A DNA stretch of 64,000 nucleotides, taken from positions 26,293,243 through 26,357,242 of the forward strand of contig OY829657.1 of NCBI GenBank assembly GCA_963691815.1. The letters run 5' to 3'. Under the pieces are notes generated by a model that searched no databases, had not been told where the DNA came from, and worked only from the letters and a program-made list of their open reading frames with translations. The first letter of the stretch is position 1. Each line of letters starts with the position of its first letter. The position numbers were made by a program, and so were the translations under genes. Origin of the DNA: Echiichthys vipera. Its lineage: Eukaryota; Chordata; Actinopteri; Perciformes; Trachinidae. This document shows, piece by piece, positions 1 to 11,614 of the stretch.

Positions 1-64
1 CATGTGAAAACATTTGTACACTGTCTGACAAAGTAGCATTTTTTTCTATTTGCACCAAATAAAC

Positions 65-166
65 CGTATCTCCAGTCTGATTTACGTGGAGACCCACGAA
101 GTGCCGAAAGTGTTTCTGGAGAATGTGATCAGTGAAGCCGTCACCTACACGGGTTTCGGAGGTTAA
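65..166 (+). pseudogene. Histone H4 pseudogene (internally deleted)
   Basis: The + frame from 65 encodes a stretch starting RISSLIY, continuing through KVFLENVIS and AVTYT, and jumping directly to GFGG and a TAA stop at 164-166. This is the histone H4 helix 1-2 region joined to the extreme H4 C-terminus. The segment that normally separates them (about 30 residues) is missing, and several residues differ from the nearly invariant H4 sequence. The N-terminal half is not recognisable upstream, where an in-frame H4 start is absent. A histone-type 3' stem-loop follows 34 bp after the stop, so this is a decayed gene copy rather than a chance match. It is too damaged to make a nucleosomal histone. 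Confidence 0.8.
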
Positions 167-199
167 ATCACTCATGACCTTATATCACTACAACACAAT

Positions 200-215
200 G
201 GCTCTTTTAAGAGCC
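200..215 (+). promoter_or_regulatory. Histone mRNA 3' stem-loop
   Basis: The sequence GGCTCTTTTAAGAGCC is a perfect 6-bp stem with a TTTA loop followed by ACA. It is the canonical 3' processing signal of replication-dependent histone mRNAs, bound by SLBP. It lies just after the broken H4 frame and supports its origin from a genuine histone gene. Confidence 0.8.
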
Positions 216-380
216 ACATGCTTCATCTGAGAGCTCATTTCTGTTCTTTCAGATCCCTGGTTAGCACTAGCATAACTTCCCATTAAGCACAACAGCAGAG
301 TAGGATGTACTGTAGCTGCAAGCTGAACTCTTCCTGGTTTGCCTCGTTTCGCGTTCCAATGCTTCAATCGCGTGGATGGG

Positions 381-388
381 GATATTAA
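381..388. repeat. Left target-site duplication of the 12.2 kb transposon
   Basis: GATATTAA directly precedes the left TIR. The same 8 bases occur at 12593-12600 at the right end. If the first base of the right copy is counted as TIR, the duplication is 7 bp (ATATTAA, 382-388 and 12594-12600). Zisupton-type elements are known for 8-bp duplications. Confidence 0.75.
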
Positions 389-603
389 CAACACAGTCTC
401 ACTCCCAACGCGTCAAATACTGAAGATTGGTCAGGGCCTTTGGCGTTAGTTACGGACTGAAAAGGTCTCCTTAAACGTACAAACCCGACGCAGAGGGCTT
501 TCAACTCATTCCAATGTAAGCCCGTCCGAGGCGATATTTGAAGCTTAGGGCTATCCTTTAACGTCCACATCTGAAGTTTTGGGCTCTCCTTAAACGTCCA
601 TAT
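389..603 (+). repeat. Left terminal inverted repeat of the 12.2 kb element
   Basis: This is a near-perfect reverse complement of 12381-12593. It contains the first copy of the 40-bp subterminal unit (481-520). Homology weakens beyond about 603 but continues as related subterminal blocks. Confidence 0.88.
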
Positions 604-774
604 TTAAAGCTCAGGGCAGTCTTTAAACGTATAAACCCGACGCAGGGGGCTTTTAACTCATTCCAATGTAAGCCCGTCCGCGTCCTCCTCGGGGCGCTCC
701 TCGGGGCGCTCATCGGGGCGCTCCTTAAACCTACAAACCCGACGCAGGGGGCTTTCAACTCATTCCAATGTAAG
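481..774 (+). repeat. Subterminal 40-bp repeats of the transposon
   Basis: Three direct copies of a roughly 40-bp unit beginning AAACCCGACGCAG and ending CCAATGTAAGC lie at 481-520, 633-672 and 735-774. Inverted and partial copies lie at the other end (12461-12501 and 12327-12357). Between copies 2 and 3 a short GC-rich block with TCGGGGCGCTC is repeated three times (about 688-723). Arrays of this kind are typical binding sites for transposases of large DNA transposons; binding here is inferred. Confidence 0.75.
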
Positions 775-849
775 CAGCCTGTCCTCCACCCAAAAACGAC
801 CACATAGGTTGTTTGATCAAGGAGCTTATTACGACCCATAGGCACGTTT

Positions 850-995
850 CGAGTTTAGCGGTCGTGTACATAACTACAATAAACGGTGTGTTGGGTATGT
901 CGTCATCGCCTACCCTTTAACCTTTGGCACCAATCAAAATGTGATGCGCCAGAAGGAGGCGTGGCATTCACGTTTCACTGGACCTCGTAGCATTG
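850..995 (+). promoter_or_regulatory. Promoter and 5' non-coding exon of the transposase gene
   Basis: Just inside the left TIR a GC-richer stretch contains a CCAAT box (ACCAATCAAAATG, about 929-941). It ends in a strong splice donor, CATTG|GTAAGTCC, with exon end at 995. This fits a TIR-adjacent promoter and leader exon for the plus-strand gene. The transcription start is not visible from sequence. Confidence 0.5.
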
Positions 996-1689
996 GTAAG
1001 TCCGTTTGTGTACTAATTTATGTGGTCATGTTATGTTCTGTGCGTGAGCTATCACGGTGATTGTCTCCAAATCATGTGTAAGTAAGTTAGTTCAGTTTGA
1101 CGTTTAAGTTACAACTTAGTTGGGAATGCCACAGAGGTCGTATGTTAACTATCAATAAGGCGCTAAGGTTAGCGCACATGCTAACACGCTTTTTATTTAT
1201 GCTATCTTGACAAAGAAATGCTACCTTATGTGATTTTGTGTATTTCCGTCAGTATTAGGACATCTGTTAACTATTTATTTTGGTAATAAACAGGTGAAAA
1301 TGCACTGTTAGAACTTAGAGAGCGCATTTTGATACTCAAATACAGAGCCCTGATAGTTTTAATTAGTGTTAGTGTACTCTTAACTTTTGTAGGCACACGT
1401 TTTATTTCTCTTTTTATTCTTTTGATTATTTACTCTACATTTTGCTAAATTTGTATTTTTAGTGGCAATAAGTAACATTTATGGAAGTGCAACTAATCCT
1501 GCTTCATTTTTTTTATAATAAAAAAAAACTCTCTTCACATATCCCAAATCCAATGGTTCTTTTAAGAGCCATTTTCTTAATCCTTCTCCCTGTTACACTA
1601 ATTTAATTTTCTGAGCTTTTGCTTTGTCATTTTGTCTCTTTGTCTTTACTTTGACTGTAGCCTTTGTTTGGTCTTCTGTTTGTTAGTTT

Positions 1690-1694
1690 CTTCT

Positions 1695-1780
<86 letters not shown>
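1690..1780. repeat. (CT)n microsatellite
   Basis: About 90 bp of nearly pure CT dinucleotides in the intron just upstream of the first coding exon of the plus-strand transposon gene. It could double as an extreme polypyrimidine tract for the following splice acceptor. Confidence 0.97.
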
Positions 1781-1781
<1 letters not shown>

Positions 1782-1788
1782 ATCTAAA

Positions 1789-4703
1789 ATGGCATCTGGA
1801 AAAGAAAAGAAAACAAAGGGACTAAAGTTTCCAGAGTTACCTTGAGGAAGAGGGACAAGAATGGGAACATTATAGCTCAACACTTTAGGAAGAATCGATC
1901 TGGTCAGTAAAGTTAAGTAGAGTTAACAGTTCTACTGTTAATCACAAGTTGGTCAGCAGTAATGTTTCTTGCATTATGTTTTGTGTTTATAGTTAAACCG
2001 TGTGGCTAGGAAGCCCCCAGAAGTGGAGGAGTTGCTGACAGATGACATTCCTCAAGATGTCCTAAGTCTTGGTACACATATTGACATCTGATAGCTTAAA
2101 TAGCTCAAAGACGACCTTTATGTTTCCATTTAAAAATGTGAAATTTAGGCAACTGACTTAAGTAGTGGCCGTGATTTTTTTTTATGCACGTGCAGTAACA
2201 AAGCCATTGTGGAAATGACTTTTCTGTCTTTAAATACACTGTCCTTTACATCAATTTTTGTGTTTTATTATTTTAGATCATCATCTTCAGAGACTAAAGT
2301 GGAGCAGACACCCACAATGTCAGCATGGACAAGAAAACAGTTAATGTCTGAAAAAGAATTCAGAGCTGCAATGCCAGAGCTCTTGAATTCGAAATTGGGC
2401 GCAGAGACTGTAACTCCACATTGCTGTCAGCAATGTAAAACAGCTGATGCTGGTTGGTGTGTAGTCACAAAAGGGTAGGCTTGACACGGTACCAGATTGT
2501 AAAATTTTTCTGAATTTTGATATTTGCTGGGGGGTTTTGTGTTTGTGGATATTTTTTTTACAGGCAGAGCAGAGATGATAACTGTGCTTGCCATGGGATG
2601 GAACAACAGGAAGACAGAGAGTCTGCACAAGACCCTGGCAAAAAGATTTTTCAAAGTAAGAAGTCTTTACTGCAAGTTAACATTTGTCATTTCATGGTTA
2701 CTTTCTGTGGGCTTGAATACTGGCATCACAGGTTAAAGGAGTGACAACTTTGTTCAGCTCATGTCCTGTGACTGGTGTGGTGTGGAGGCATGGCAGAGCC
2801 ATATGCTGGTTGGCTGCTGGCTTGCTGGATCGCTGTGTTTTTGTGCTGCATTGGCTACAAAAAATGAGCAGAACAATGGGCTTATGGTCCACTGACTCAC
2901 TGCTACTGAGTTTAACAGTCCCTTCTCCTCACACCTTCCTCTGAAGAACATCCTCCCAACTAGCTGTGGCACACTTGACGGCCCCACTGACGTGTGTTGT
3001 CATCATGACAACTCACAAAAATCACCATTAAGTGTTTTTGACATCAAATGACTGCAGCAAACAACTCAATGTCCTTTCTATCCAATTAGCATTCTTATAT
3101 ACGTATTGCATTCTTTCACCATAAAATAGCCTTTGTTACAACTAGGAAATAATTGTTTCATGAGGCACATAGTCTCTTTTGAGGACATACCTTTAAGAAT
3201 ATCCTCATCAATTTGTGCTTGAATGTTTTGCATGTTGTCATTTAGGTTTTTCAATCATGATTAGAGATACACTCACTGATATTGTCCCCTTTTTTTAAAA
3301 TAACATTTTTTCTGATACTATGAAATATTTTTGGTGTATTACATTCCACTAGATAGTTGTCCTACATCTTAAGCCCTTGTCACACATGCACTGCAAACCT
3401 GAAACTATCTGAACATTTCCTGGTACAGCTGTGTGTGTACACAAATATCGGATTCAGTCGGACCGGGCATCAAATGGAGTTTACCCTCCCAGCTTAATAG
3501 TGCAAAGACTGGGTAATTCCAGAGTGTGCACATGTGTGAATACAGCTGCACGCTCCCCTTGCCTAAACCAAACTAAGTAGTTACATTAAGTGTGAACACA
3601 TCTAAGTGTGTGCTGCATGTGTGAAAGAGAAACTCGGGACTATCTCCGGACCTGATTCTCTGACATTATTCTGGGTTCAAATGTGAAAACATCTTTATTC
3701 TGTTATCTCTAATGCCCTATGTTAACATACCTTTTTACGGATCACACCATGACTTATCTATGTTTTTTGTTTTTTTTAAACATTCTAAATGGACTAAACA
3801 GAGAGCAGAAATCGAAGGAGCTAATCTTGAGAGTCTCAAGCAGGAGCTCAACATCTCTCTGGAGGACACGGAGGAATGGGTGTGTGACGTCCAGCAGTGG
3901 GCAGCCACTGGTATGTGTTATGGTACATTTCGCTATATGTTTTACAATACTATTTTTTTATGGTCAATTTTGCTTTTTTCTGTTTTTCAAAAGAGACATG
4001 TAGCTCATAGTAGTAGTACTTGGGAGCTGGCCAGGTAAATTCCACTTGATGTCCAGTCTGACTGGATCAAGTATTTGTGTTTTCACATACTGATTGTCTA
4101 GATCATTTTATGTTTGCAGTGTATATGTCAAAGGGGCTTAAGTGTTTTACTTTTGTCCCATCTGTTCTCTTTTTCAAAACAGTGGTGAGTCTTCGCCTGA
4201 AGAGGCGACTTTTTGACCAGGTTATGCTGGTCAGGCCTATGGAAGAGGAAAAAGTTATCATTGTGAAGGAGATGACCCAGCATTGCCAGTACCTGAGAAA
4301 GGCCTTGGACAAAGTATACAGCCTCCTTCGTCACACTCAAGAGAATATCACGAAACATAGTATGGTATGTAGTAGTACAGTCTCAGAGCTGGGCAGACAA
4401 TCTGCATTTTAATGTTCATAAAGAGTTGCCTTATTTTCTATCTGATTATTGTTATTTATTTTTTTTACATTTTATTTTAGCACCTCCCAGAGAGCTGAGA
4501 GAAAAGGGATACAGGGGCTGCTCTGTTGTCTGCTGCACAAGCTGCACATTCTGCAGCAGAAACTGAGCGCAGTCACCAGCACTTACACCCATTTTGACAC
4601 TGAACCCTCCTTTTTCATGTTGGAGGAAGACAATGAGGACGTTGAAGAGGACAGTGACCAGGAGGACAACAGCACTCCAGATATTTCAGAGGAAGAAATG
4701 TAA
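1789..4703 (+). pseudogene. KDZ/Zisupton-like transposase remnant, spliced, core missing
   Basis: Exon-like blocks with good GT-AG borders can be read on +: coding start ATG at 1789 (MASGKEKKTKGLKFPEL, then a frame slip into EEEGQEWEHYSS with a stop), 1993-2071, 2277-2474, 2564-2655, 3802-3910, 4183-4364 and 4481-4703 (stop). The 2277-2474 block has an HCCQQC cysteine cluster, as in CxC domains next to KDZ transposases. The last three blocks match the C-terminal region of fish KDZ proteins: an EEWVCDVQQWA segment, KEMTQHCQYLRK, then a leucine-rich coiled region and an acidic tail ending EEEM. The RNase H-like catalytic core that should lie between about 2655 and 3802 is not recognisable, so the copy is internally deleted and inactive. 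A poly(A) signal lies at 5383. The KDZ assignment is from memory of family architecture. Confidence 0.6.
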
Positions 4704-5382
4704 AGCCTTTGAGGCTGGGATTCAGTTGTGGACATAAGGCCGCAGGCCGTGTGCCTTTTACATATTCACAGCTGTGATGATGTTCAGCACAGCATCACTC
4801 CCTCTCGTGTGATATTGCTTTTATACATCCTTTCTACAAAGCACCAGACTGGAACTGGACTGTGGCTAAGCAACACATAACCATTTGTCTGTGCAATAGC
4901 TTGATACTTTGTGTAAGCTGGAAACTAACTGTTGTATAAAGTTTACATAACAGGTGACGAAAGATGTGCTCAGTTTTGGTCAGAGTGCTGTTCTTGTTAC
5001 TCGTGGAAGTTCAGTAAATGGCTGCATTTATATAGTGCCTAGTGCTGGACAGTGTGACCAATTATTTGTTTAAATATTTGAAAGGTTCTGTAAGTTTTAC
5101 AGTATATCACAGTGGGATGTGTTTTATTTTGCATGAGAGTGGCATATTCTAATGTGAGTACATAGAATATAAAAACATAGCGTTTTGAAATGTAACATTA
5201 TTCGTGTCACAAATTGTTGTGCCATGGTGTTCTGGTTCATCCAGTATACCGGTGGCTCATTCAAACATTACTGTTATTACAAACAAGTTTTTTTCATACA
5301 TCTAACATGTCTGGAGATAATCTTTAAAAATATTGTATTTTGTATGTAATAACAACGTAGACATGAAGAATTAAGCCTCACA

Positions 5383-5388
5383 AATAAA
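5383..5388 (+). terminator. Poly(A) signal AATAAA downstream of the transposase
   Basis: This AATAAA lies about 680 bp after the transposase stop and before the element's central microsatellite region. It is a plausible 3' end for the plus-strand transcript. Confidence 0.4.
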
Positions 5389-5831
5389 TGTCTTATCTAC
5401 AGCTTTGTCTAGTGAATGTTTATGATATATTATTTATGAGTTATTACAAAGCGAACAAATAGTTGGAATCCACAGATGCATCGTTTTCTATTGTTGCTAT
5501 GGTGGTTGCCACGCACGCTGCGGAAGCCGGGAGTGGCTATAGAGACGGAGCCAGTCCGCTGCATGCAAACCCTAATTTACTTAAAACTAATAAATATTGT
5601 TCAAACACCTAGCATCTGAACTGTTTCTTAACATAAAGACCATATATATGAAGAGAAAACGGGAGTTAGGCCATATTCAATATTTAAAGTATAGGGCACA
5701 TTATTTACTACCCTTTTTGCAAACCAGAAAACTGCATACCTATTTCAAGAATACATCTTTACTTTTGTTGACATAGATCATCTTTATGTAATCTAAATAC
5801 TAATCCAGCTGTTCTAGATATATGATATATG

Positions 5832-5832
<1 letters not shown>

Positions 5833-5888
<56 letters not shown>

Positions 5889-5906
5889 ATATATATATAT
5901 ATATTA
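5833..5906. repeat. (AT)n microsatellite
   Basis: Two adjacent runs of TA dinucleotides separated by TGTAA. Confidence 0.97.
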
Positions 5907-6648
5907 TTTGTGAACCCATTTATTTACAAACCGGAAGAACTCCAGAAAACTACAACTATGGCAGATAGCAGTACTTAGCGTTATTGCGCGGCTCATTGGA
6001 GTTGTAGTTCTTTAATTAAGGTTGTATTTTTCATAGAATTGGAAGTTGTAAATGTTGAAATGAGAATACATTGAGGAGTTTAAGGGCATAGTTAACACAT
6101 TGATGTAATCAGATTTTTAAAATCAAATTATTTCATAGGTGAAAATTAATTTGACCCATAATTGACAAAACCCGAAATTGTTGATTGTACTCATGTTATA
6201 GCTGGGGTCAAGAGCTCTCTATAACAGTTGGTCCCATTTCTGTATTTCTTTTTATTGCAGAATTATAAGCCCTCAAACAGGCCCTGAGGTCAAGGTTCAA
6301 AGTTCATTATTTCAAAACCGGAGCCATGTAGAATATTAATACTAACATATTATTACTCCCCAGGTCGAGACCTTTCCAATGATGTATTTGGTTTAGCTCT
6401 ACAGCAAAGTTTGAATTTTTTCATGTCATGGACTCAGGTCATCCAAACCCTACATCCAGACAGCACTTTGAAGACTCTACACATACAAGTTTGTTTGTTT
6501 GTTTGTTTCCTTCATTCTTTGTTTGTTTCTTTGTTGACTGACATGAGTCACCTTCATATATCACAATATTCACTGTGTATATGTTATTATTAGCCAATGC
6601 AAGCATTAATAATGATGTTTTATGTATGACGCACAAATGCCGCACGCG

Positions 6649-6650
6649 CG

Positions 6651-6689
<39 letters not shown>

Positions 6690-6724
6690 TCACTCACTCA
6701 CTCACTCACTCACTCACTCACTCA

Positions 6725-6790
<66 letters not shown>
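6649..6790. repeat. Compound (CA)n/(CTCA)n microsatellite
   Basis: A short alternating CG/CA segment, then CA repeats, a run of ACTC tetramers and a longer CA run. The alternating purine-pyrimidine sequence could adopt Z-DNA. Confidence 0.97.
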
Positions 6791-6792
<2 letters not shown>

Positions 6793-7297
6793 GCTTTATT
6801 TGATGATGTAGATCAAATATCCTCAGCAACATATTATTACATATATAGATTATATGATTATCAAACCTGTGACAAGCTTCAGCTGCTTGATAACGAGCAC
6901 ATCATTAGAATCAGGTGTGTTAGACCTGTGAGAAACTTAAACATGCAGGACAGTGGCCCTCCAGGACTGAAATTTGGGGAAGTTAACAAGGACCAAGGCT
7001 GTTGCCTTGCACGGGAATTACATTCCAATGTCTATAGCCTGTTATCTATTATTTAGTATTTACCTTTTATTTATTTTTTGGTCTTTTTCCTTTTAATATG
7101 TCAATATGATAATAAAAACCCATTCTGATTCGGATGTGGTTCAATATTAATTGAGGAAGACACATACGAAATACGATTTTATTTTTAAATATAATCAGCC
7201 ATATATTCTTAAAAATATAATATTAAACTATATTAATGAGCCCCTTCATATTTTACAATCACTGGCTATAAAATGTCTCATCAACAGAGCTAGTGAC

Positions 7298-7524
7298 GCT
7301 GACCGGCGGCATTTTGAGTTGGAATGCAGCCCATCCACGGAGGACAGCTCAAAATAGTATTCAAACACACCATGCTGACCGGCGGCAATTTGAGTTGGAA
7401 TGCAGCCCATCCACGGCGGACAGCTCATAATAGTATTCGAACACACCACGCTGAACGGCGGAATTTGAGTTGGAATGCAGCCCATCCACGGCGGACAGCT
7501 CAAAATAGTATTCGAACACACCAC
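7298..7524. repeat. Three tandem copies of a 76-bp unit
   Basis: Units at 7298-7373, 7374-7449 and 7450-7524 each begin GCTGA(C/A)CGGCGG and contain GAATGCAGCCCATCCACGG. Copies differ at only a few positions. Confidence 0.93.
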
Positions 7525-10233
7525 TTCCGCCTTTAACACAAGCCAAACAAGCGCAACGGTGGCTGGGGGTAAAAACGTAGCCTTCCGTTATCCAAAACTG
7601 ACAAAATAAAACTATATTTCTCAGATCCGAAAGAAATAATTATAATCGATGGCCATTGCATTAACCCATCGTATTGTGAAGTTATTAAGGACTCTTTATC
7701 AGGAGATTGTTGAAAAAAAATGCTTCCGGGAGGCGGGTCCTCGGTTCTCCAATGGGACTGCAGGATGATTTAAAACCCATGTCAAGTCATAAATGTATTC
7801 AAAAACAAAAGCCCAATTATTTACTTAGTAAAGGACAACAATTATGAGTCTAAGCTAAGTGATTCTACGATAAGAACGTTATCCCTCTCTGGCATCTTCT
7901 TACCTTATCCTTATGGGTGTTATTACACCAGCCAAGAATGAGCATTTCAGATGAATCGATAAGGTGCCTGTAGATCATGGTGATTGTGAATACATTTAAA
8001 AGTTTATTTTTAGCTGTGTGAACAGGATGTACTCTTCCTTATGTCTGGTTATTGTCTTCAGCGTACAAATACATAATACATAGAAAGAAACCCAGGGGAT
8101 GGAAAAATATTTCTGCTTTAAGAAAAGGTGAGGGAATAAGCCAAAAAATAATTGTTTTACATCCACCTTTTTTCAGTAAATCATTCTATTTCTCATGTTT
8201 TTAAGATGGTGACTGAACACTAAATTTGCCAACAGTAAAAATAACACAAAATGTTTTGTTTTTTTTGGGAAACTGCAACTACTACAATTCGCTCTTGAAA
8301 GGTTCTGAACGATCATAGAAATCAAGTGTATATGAAGGAACACAGCCAGTAACTGGTATATGTGTTTTAAAAACATTTATTTTTGCAAAACATTTTCTTT
8401 CGGCTCCCAGGAGTTTTTCCATTTGTCCCCACTGTAAGACAGAAACACAGAAAGAAGTATTACTGTCAAATTGTTCATAATTTTTGAGAATATAACTGAC
8501 ACTGTACTATTTACAATGAGACATGGATTATACAGGTATGCATGCATTCTTTTTTGAAAATGAGCTTTTCAATATCATATTTAGACAGTGTATAAGAAAA
8601 CTCCCCAACGTCTGTGTGAAAGGTATGGAGAAGGAATGGGGGCAACAGAACTGTTACACCCCTGAGCTGGCATTGGAGGTAGTCACAGAGACGCAACAGC
8701 ACAGAGTCGACGTCTCTGTAAATGGGAAATTTGTATGGGGGAAAAAAATTTGTAAATTTAGGTTTAATTTGACTAAAGAATGTATTGCCAGTATGAAACT
8801 TTTTTTCTTCATGTTTTTGGCCAAGTTAAATCTTGCAGTTTTGTGCCGTTTTATGAGGAATGTTTTTTTCTTAGATTGCATTAGACACCAGGCCAAAACT
8901 GAGAGAATTGTGGCGTTCACTTTTATAAGGTGATACAATTTTGAATCATTTCACATTATAGTGATATTGCACAGAGGGTTTCTTGATTATGTTATATACT
9001 GTGAATTTATTTCAAGTCCAATGCACAATACTGCCCAAAACATTTGACTGCTATGTGACTTGCTTGACCCTCAGACTTTGCTGACCCTTATTAAACTGCA
9101 GTTAAAGTTGAAGACATTTTACTATTTTTATTAGTGGATTTTCCTCATCTACAGTAAAATAAACTTAAGAACATACACACCATCCAGAGCAAGGCAGCCA
9201 CTGCACCAACACCTCGGCACGGTCCTTAAAAAAGAAAGAAAGATATAAGGAACAATAAGTGTGTGACACTTGATTAGAGCACAAAACAGTTTGCTGTACA
9301 AACTGAACATGTCAGTACCAAATGAAAGAGACATAATACCACTATGGTATCAATCAAGATTCATTATTCCGCATCAAATTGTGGAAGGACACAGTTAAAG
9401 ACTGATGGGTAACCAGGTCTGCATTTTCATCCTAAGCCATGTTGTTCACATGTTAACAAAGAAAAAAAGACTTTGCTTTGCTATATGCAGAAATATGTTG
9501 CAAAGGCAGTATTTCAAAGGCGTCTTGAAAATATAGCATGCACTGTGTACATTACCGCTAAGAAGACTTTCATAAATCCTCTTAATTGTAATAAGGGCAT
9601 TCCTGGCATCTTCTGTGTCCATTTCCCATGGACAGACACACTCGGCTGTAAACCCATCTGGAGCTCTGCTGGCAAGGAGGATGGGATGTCGATTGTGGAG
9701 CTGAAACAAAATTGGCACAAAATCACAAGACAGAAAATTGGATACATAAATGGAAGGTCATAATACATAAAAAATATATTTTATGCTTTCATACCTATAC
9801 ATATAAGCTATACATTGAGACTCAGAGTGAGGTCACTATAAACTGTTTTAGTAGCAATGTAAAAAACAAAAGACCTTGGTAACAAACACAGCTATTCCAA
9901 TTCAGTGTGAGACAAGGGAAGCATCACATGCTTCAATATCTAAAAACACAGCTAACGCTATAAACTATCCAATTAAATTTTATTCATGGTATCTAATCAT
10001 AACAGAAGTAGTCTCAGGACACTTTTCATAAAGAGCAGGTCAAAACCACACTATAAGATATCAAAGACCGTCAGATATGCGTTAAGGAACAACTTCCGAA
10101 TTCTAATCCTGCAATGTAAATGTTCATTTTCAGGATATTTTATCCAAAATTGATAGATAGCAATGTGTTTATATATACGCAATAACAGCAGGCTCTGATC
10201 TAGTAGTACATAACTCTGTTCACCAGTGACTTA

Positions 10234-10806
10234 GGGCGCACTCACACTGTCCTTCCGCACCGCGCCTCGGGCTTTAGGAAACTTGTCCCCCCTCCCTCTC
10301 CCCCCGCGCCCCAGGCCTGTTTGTACTCACACTGCCTGGGCCTCGCGCAAATGCTTCACATGTCACATGCATTGATTGACGTCATCGCCATGCGTCTCTT
10401 TGTTTACAAATCTTTCCATAGACCTCAGAGTTTTTGTGCATCTTGTCGACTGTTTTTGAATATTTTCATCGACCAAATCTGCATTAAACACTCCACCTCC
10501 GCATCACACCAACGTGAACCTTTCACCGCCATTGTTGTGGTTGTTAAATGTCCGCGCATGGTCCGTCCTTCTATTTACTATGTCCGAACAGGCGCACATA
10601 AATGACGTCAGAGCCGCCGTAGGCATCGTGCTTGGCTCGTACATGTTCAAACGGGCTCTACAAAAGCCCACCTCTCTCAGGCGGGCTGTGGACGGCACTG
10701 GCCGCAGTTATACCCGGAACGGTTGCACTCACACTGGTCAAACGCACTAGGCTTTAGACGAAAAACCAGTTTTGGCCCGGTGCAGAAGGACAGTGTGAGT
10801 GCGCCC
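10234..10806. mobile_element. Harbinger-like MITE, TTA duplication
   Basis: Ends GGGCGCACTCACACTGTCCT and its inverse are flanked by TTA at 10231-10233 and 10807-10809. Subterminal copies of the CACTCACACTG word occur internally. It shares family with 21213-21839. A 3-bp duplication and a GGG start fit PIF/Harbinger. It lies within an intron of the minus-strand transposon gene. Confidence 0.85.
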
Positions 10807-11465
10807 TTAGGTAGAGTGAAAACAAGACAACAAGACAAGACAATTGGGAGTGGTACAGTAAATCGAGAATTCAGGATTGTCTTGCACAATAAAACAAAGA
10901 TGAGTGTTAAATTGCTGCAAAAGCAAAAAATGTAAGAGAAATATAGCAATGTAAATGTAAAGATCAGCAGTTAATTACTTATTATTTATGACAACTGTCT
11001 GAAAGAAAAAAAATAACCTACCAGTAAATTTGTTGCATCATACATTTTGTTGATGCTGCAGGTTTTTTTTGTGTTTCCAATCGTGGCCAAATTTCTTCTT
11101 TTGATTTTCTAATTTTTTTTTGTAAGGCTGCTTGGCCCCGCACTGCTTACACATCTTGCTGGCCACACCAATCGTTTCCTTGCATGTGATGCATTGTTTT
11201 TGAGTAGGCATCTGGAGACAGAAACAGAAATAAGAAATGAGAACACTGCATGCTGTGTTACCAGTGAATAATAAATTAACACAATAAATACAGTGCTCTT
11301 ACATGTTGGCCTTCAAAGAAAACTGCTACAGCATAATACTACTCAGGACCTGTGTCCCCAAATTAGTTTTTTTTCCAAGTCAATTTATAAAAACTGTATA
11401 TGTGATAGTTTCTTGAGGGCTCTAGAAGGTAACAATAAATGCTTGTTATGAATTAAGAAATACCT

Positions 11466-11614
11466 ATAGACCTTTTCAAAGATGTAAACTTAAACATTCC
11501 ACAACAGTCCTAGTTTATTTCCTGTTGCAGTGTATGTGAATGACACCAGCTGTCAGGAAGTAAACAAGGAACAAGGCTGTTGCCTAGCAATGGAATTCCG
11601 TTGAAAAGGTCTAT
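11466..11614. mobile_element. Small MITE with ATAGACCTTTTCAA inverted ends
   Basis: The ends ATAGACCTTTTCAA and TTGAAAAGGTCTAT are exact inverse copies about 150 bp apart. No clear target duplication is visible. Superfamily unassigned. Confidence 0.6.

Larger units (their letters stand above)
4704..8376. other. Central non-coding part of the 12.2 kb transposon
   Basis: This is the zone between the two convergent genes. It is AT-rich with microsatellites and a 76-bp tandem repeat, and I see no supported gene. Around 6930-7060 there is a block resembling the MITE at 11466-11614 (shared words AACAAGG and AAGGCTGTTGCC). Around 7640-7790 there is a block resembling 57790-58000. Confidence 0.6.

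Noticed and set aside
6575..7056. Open frames of His/Thr repeats over the CA/CTCA microsatellite
   Set aside because: They are translations of a dinucleotide repeat with no splice context.
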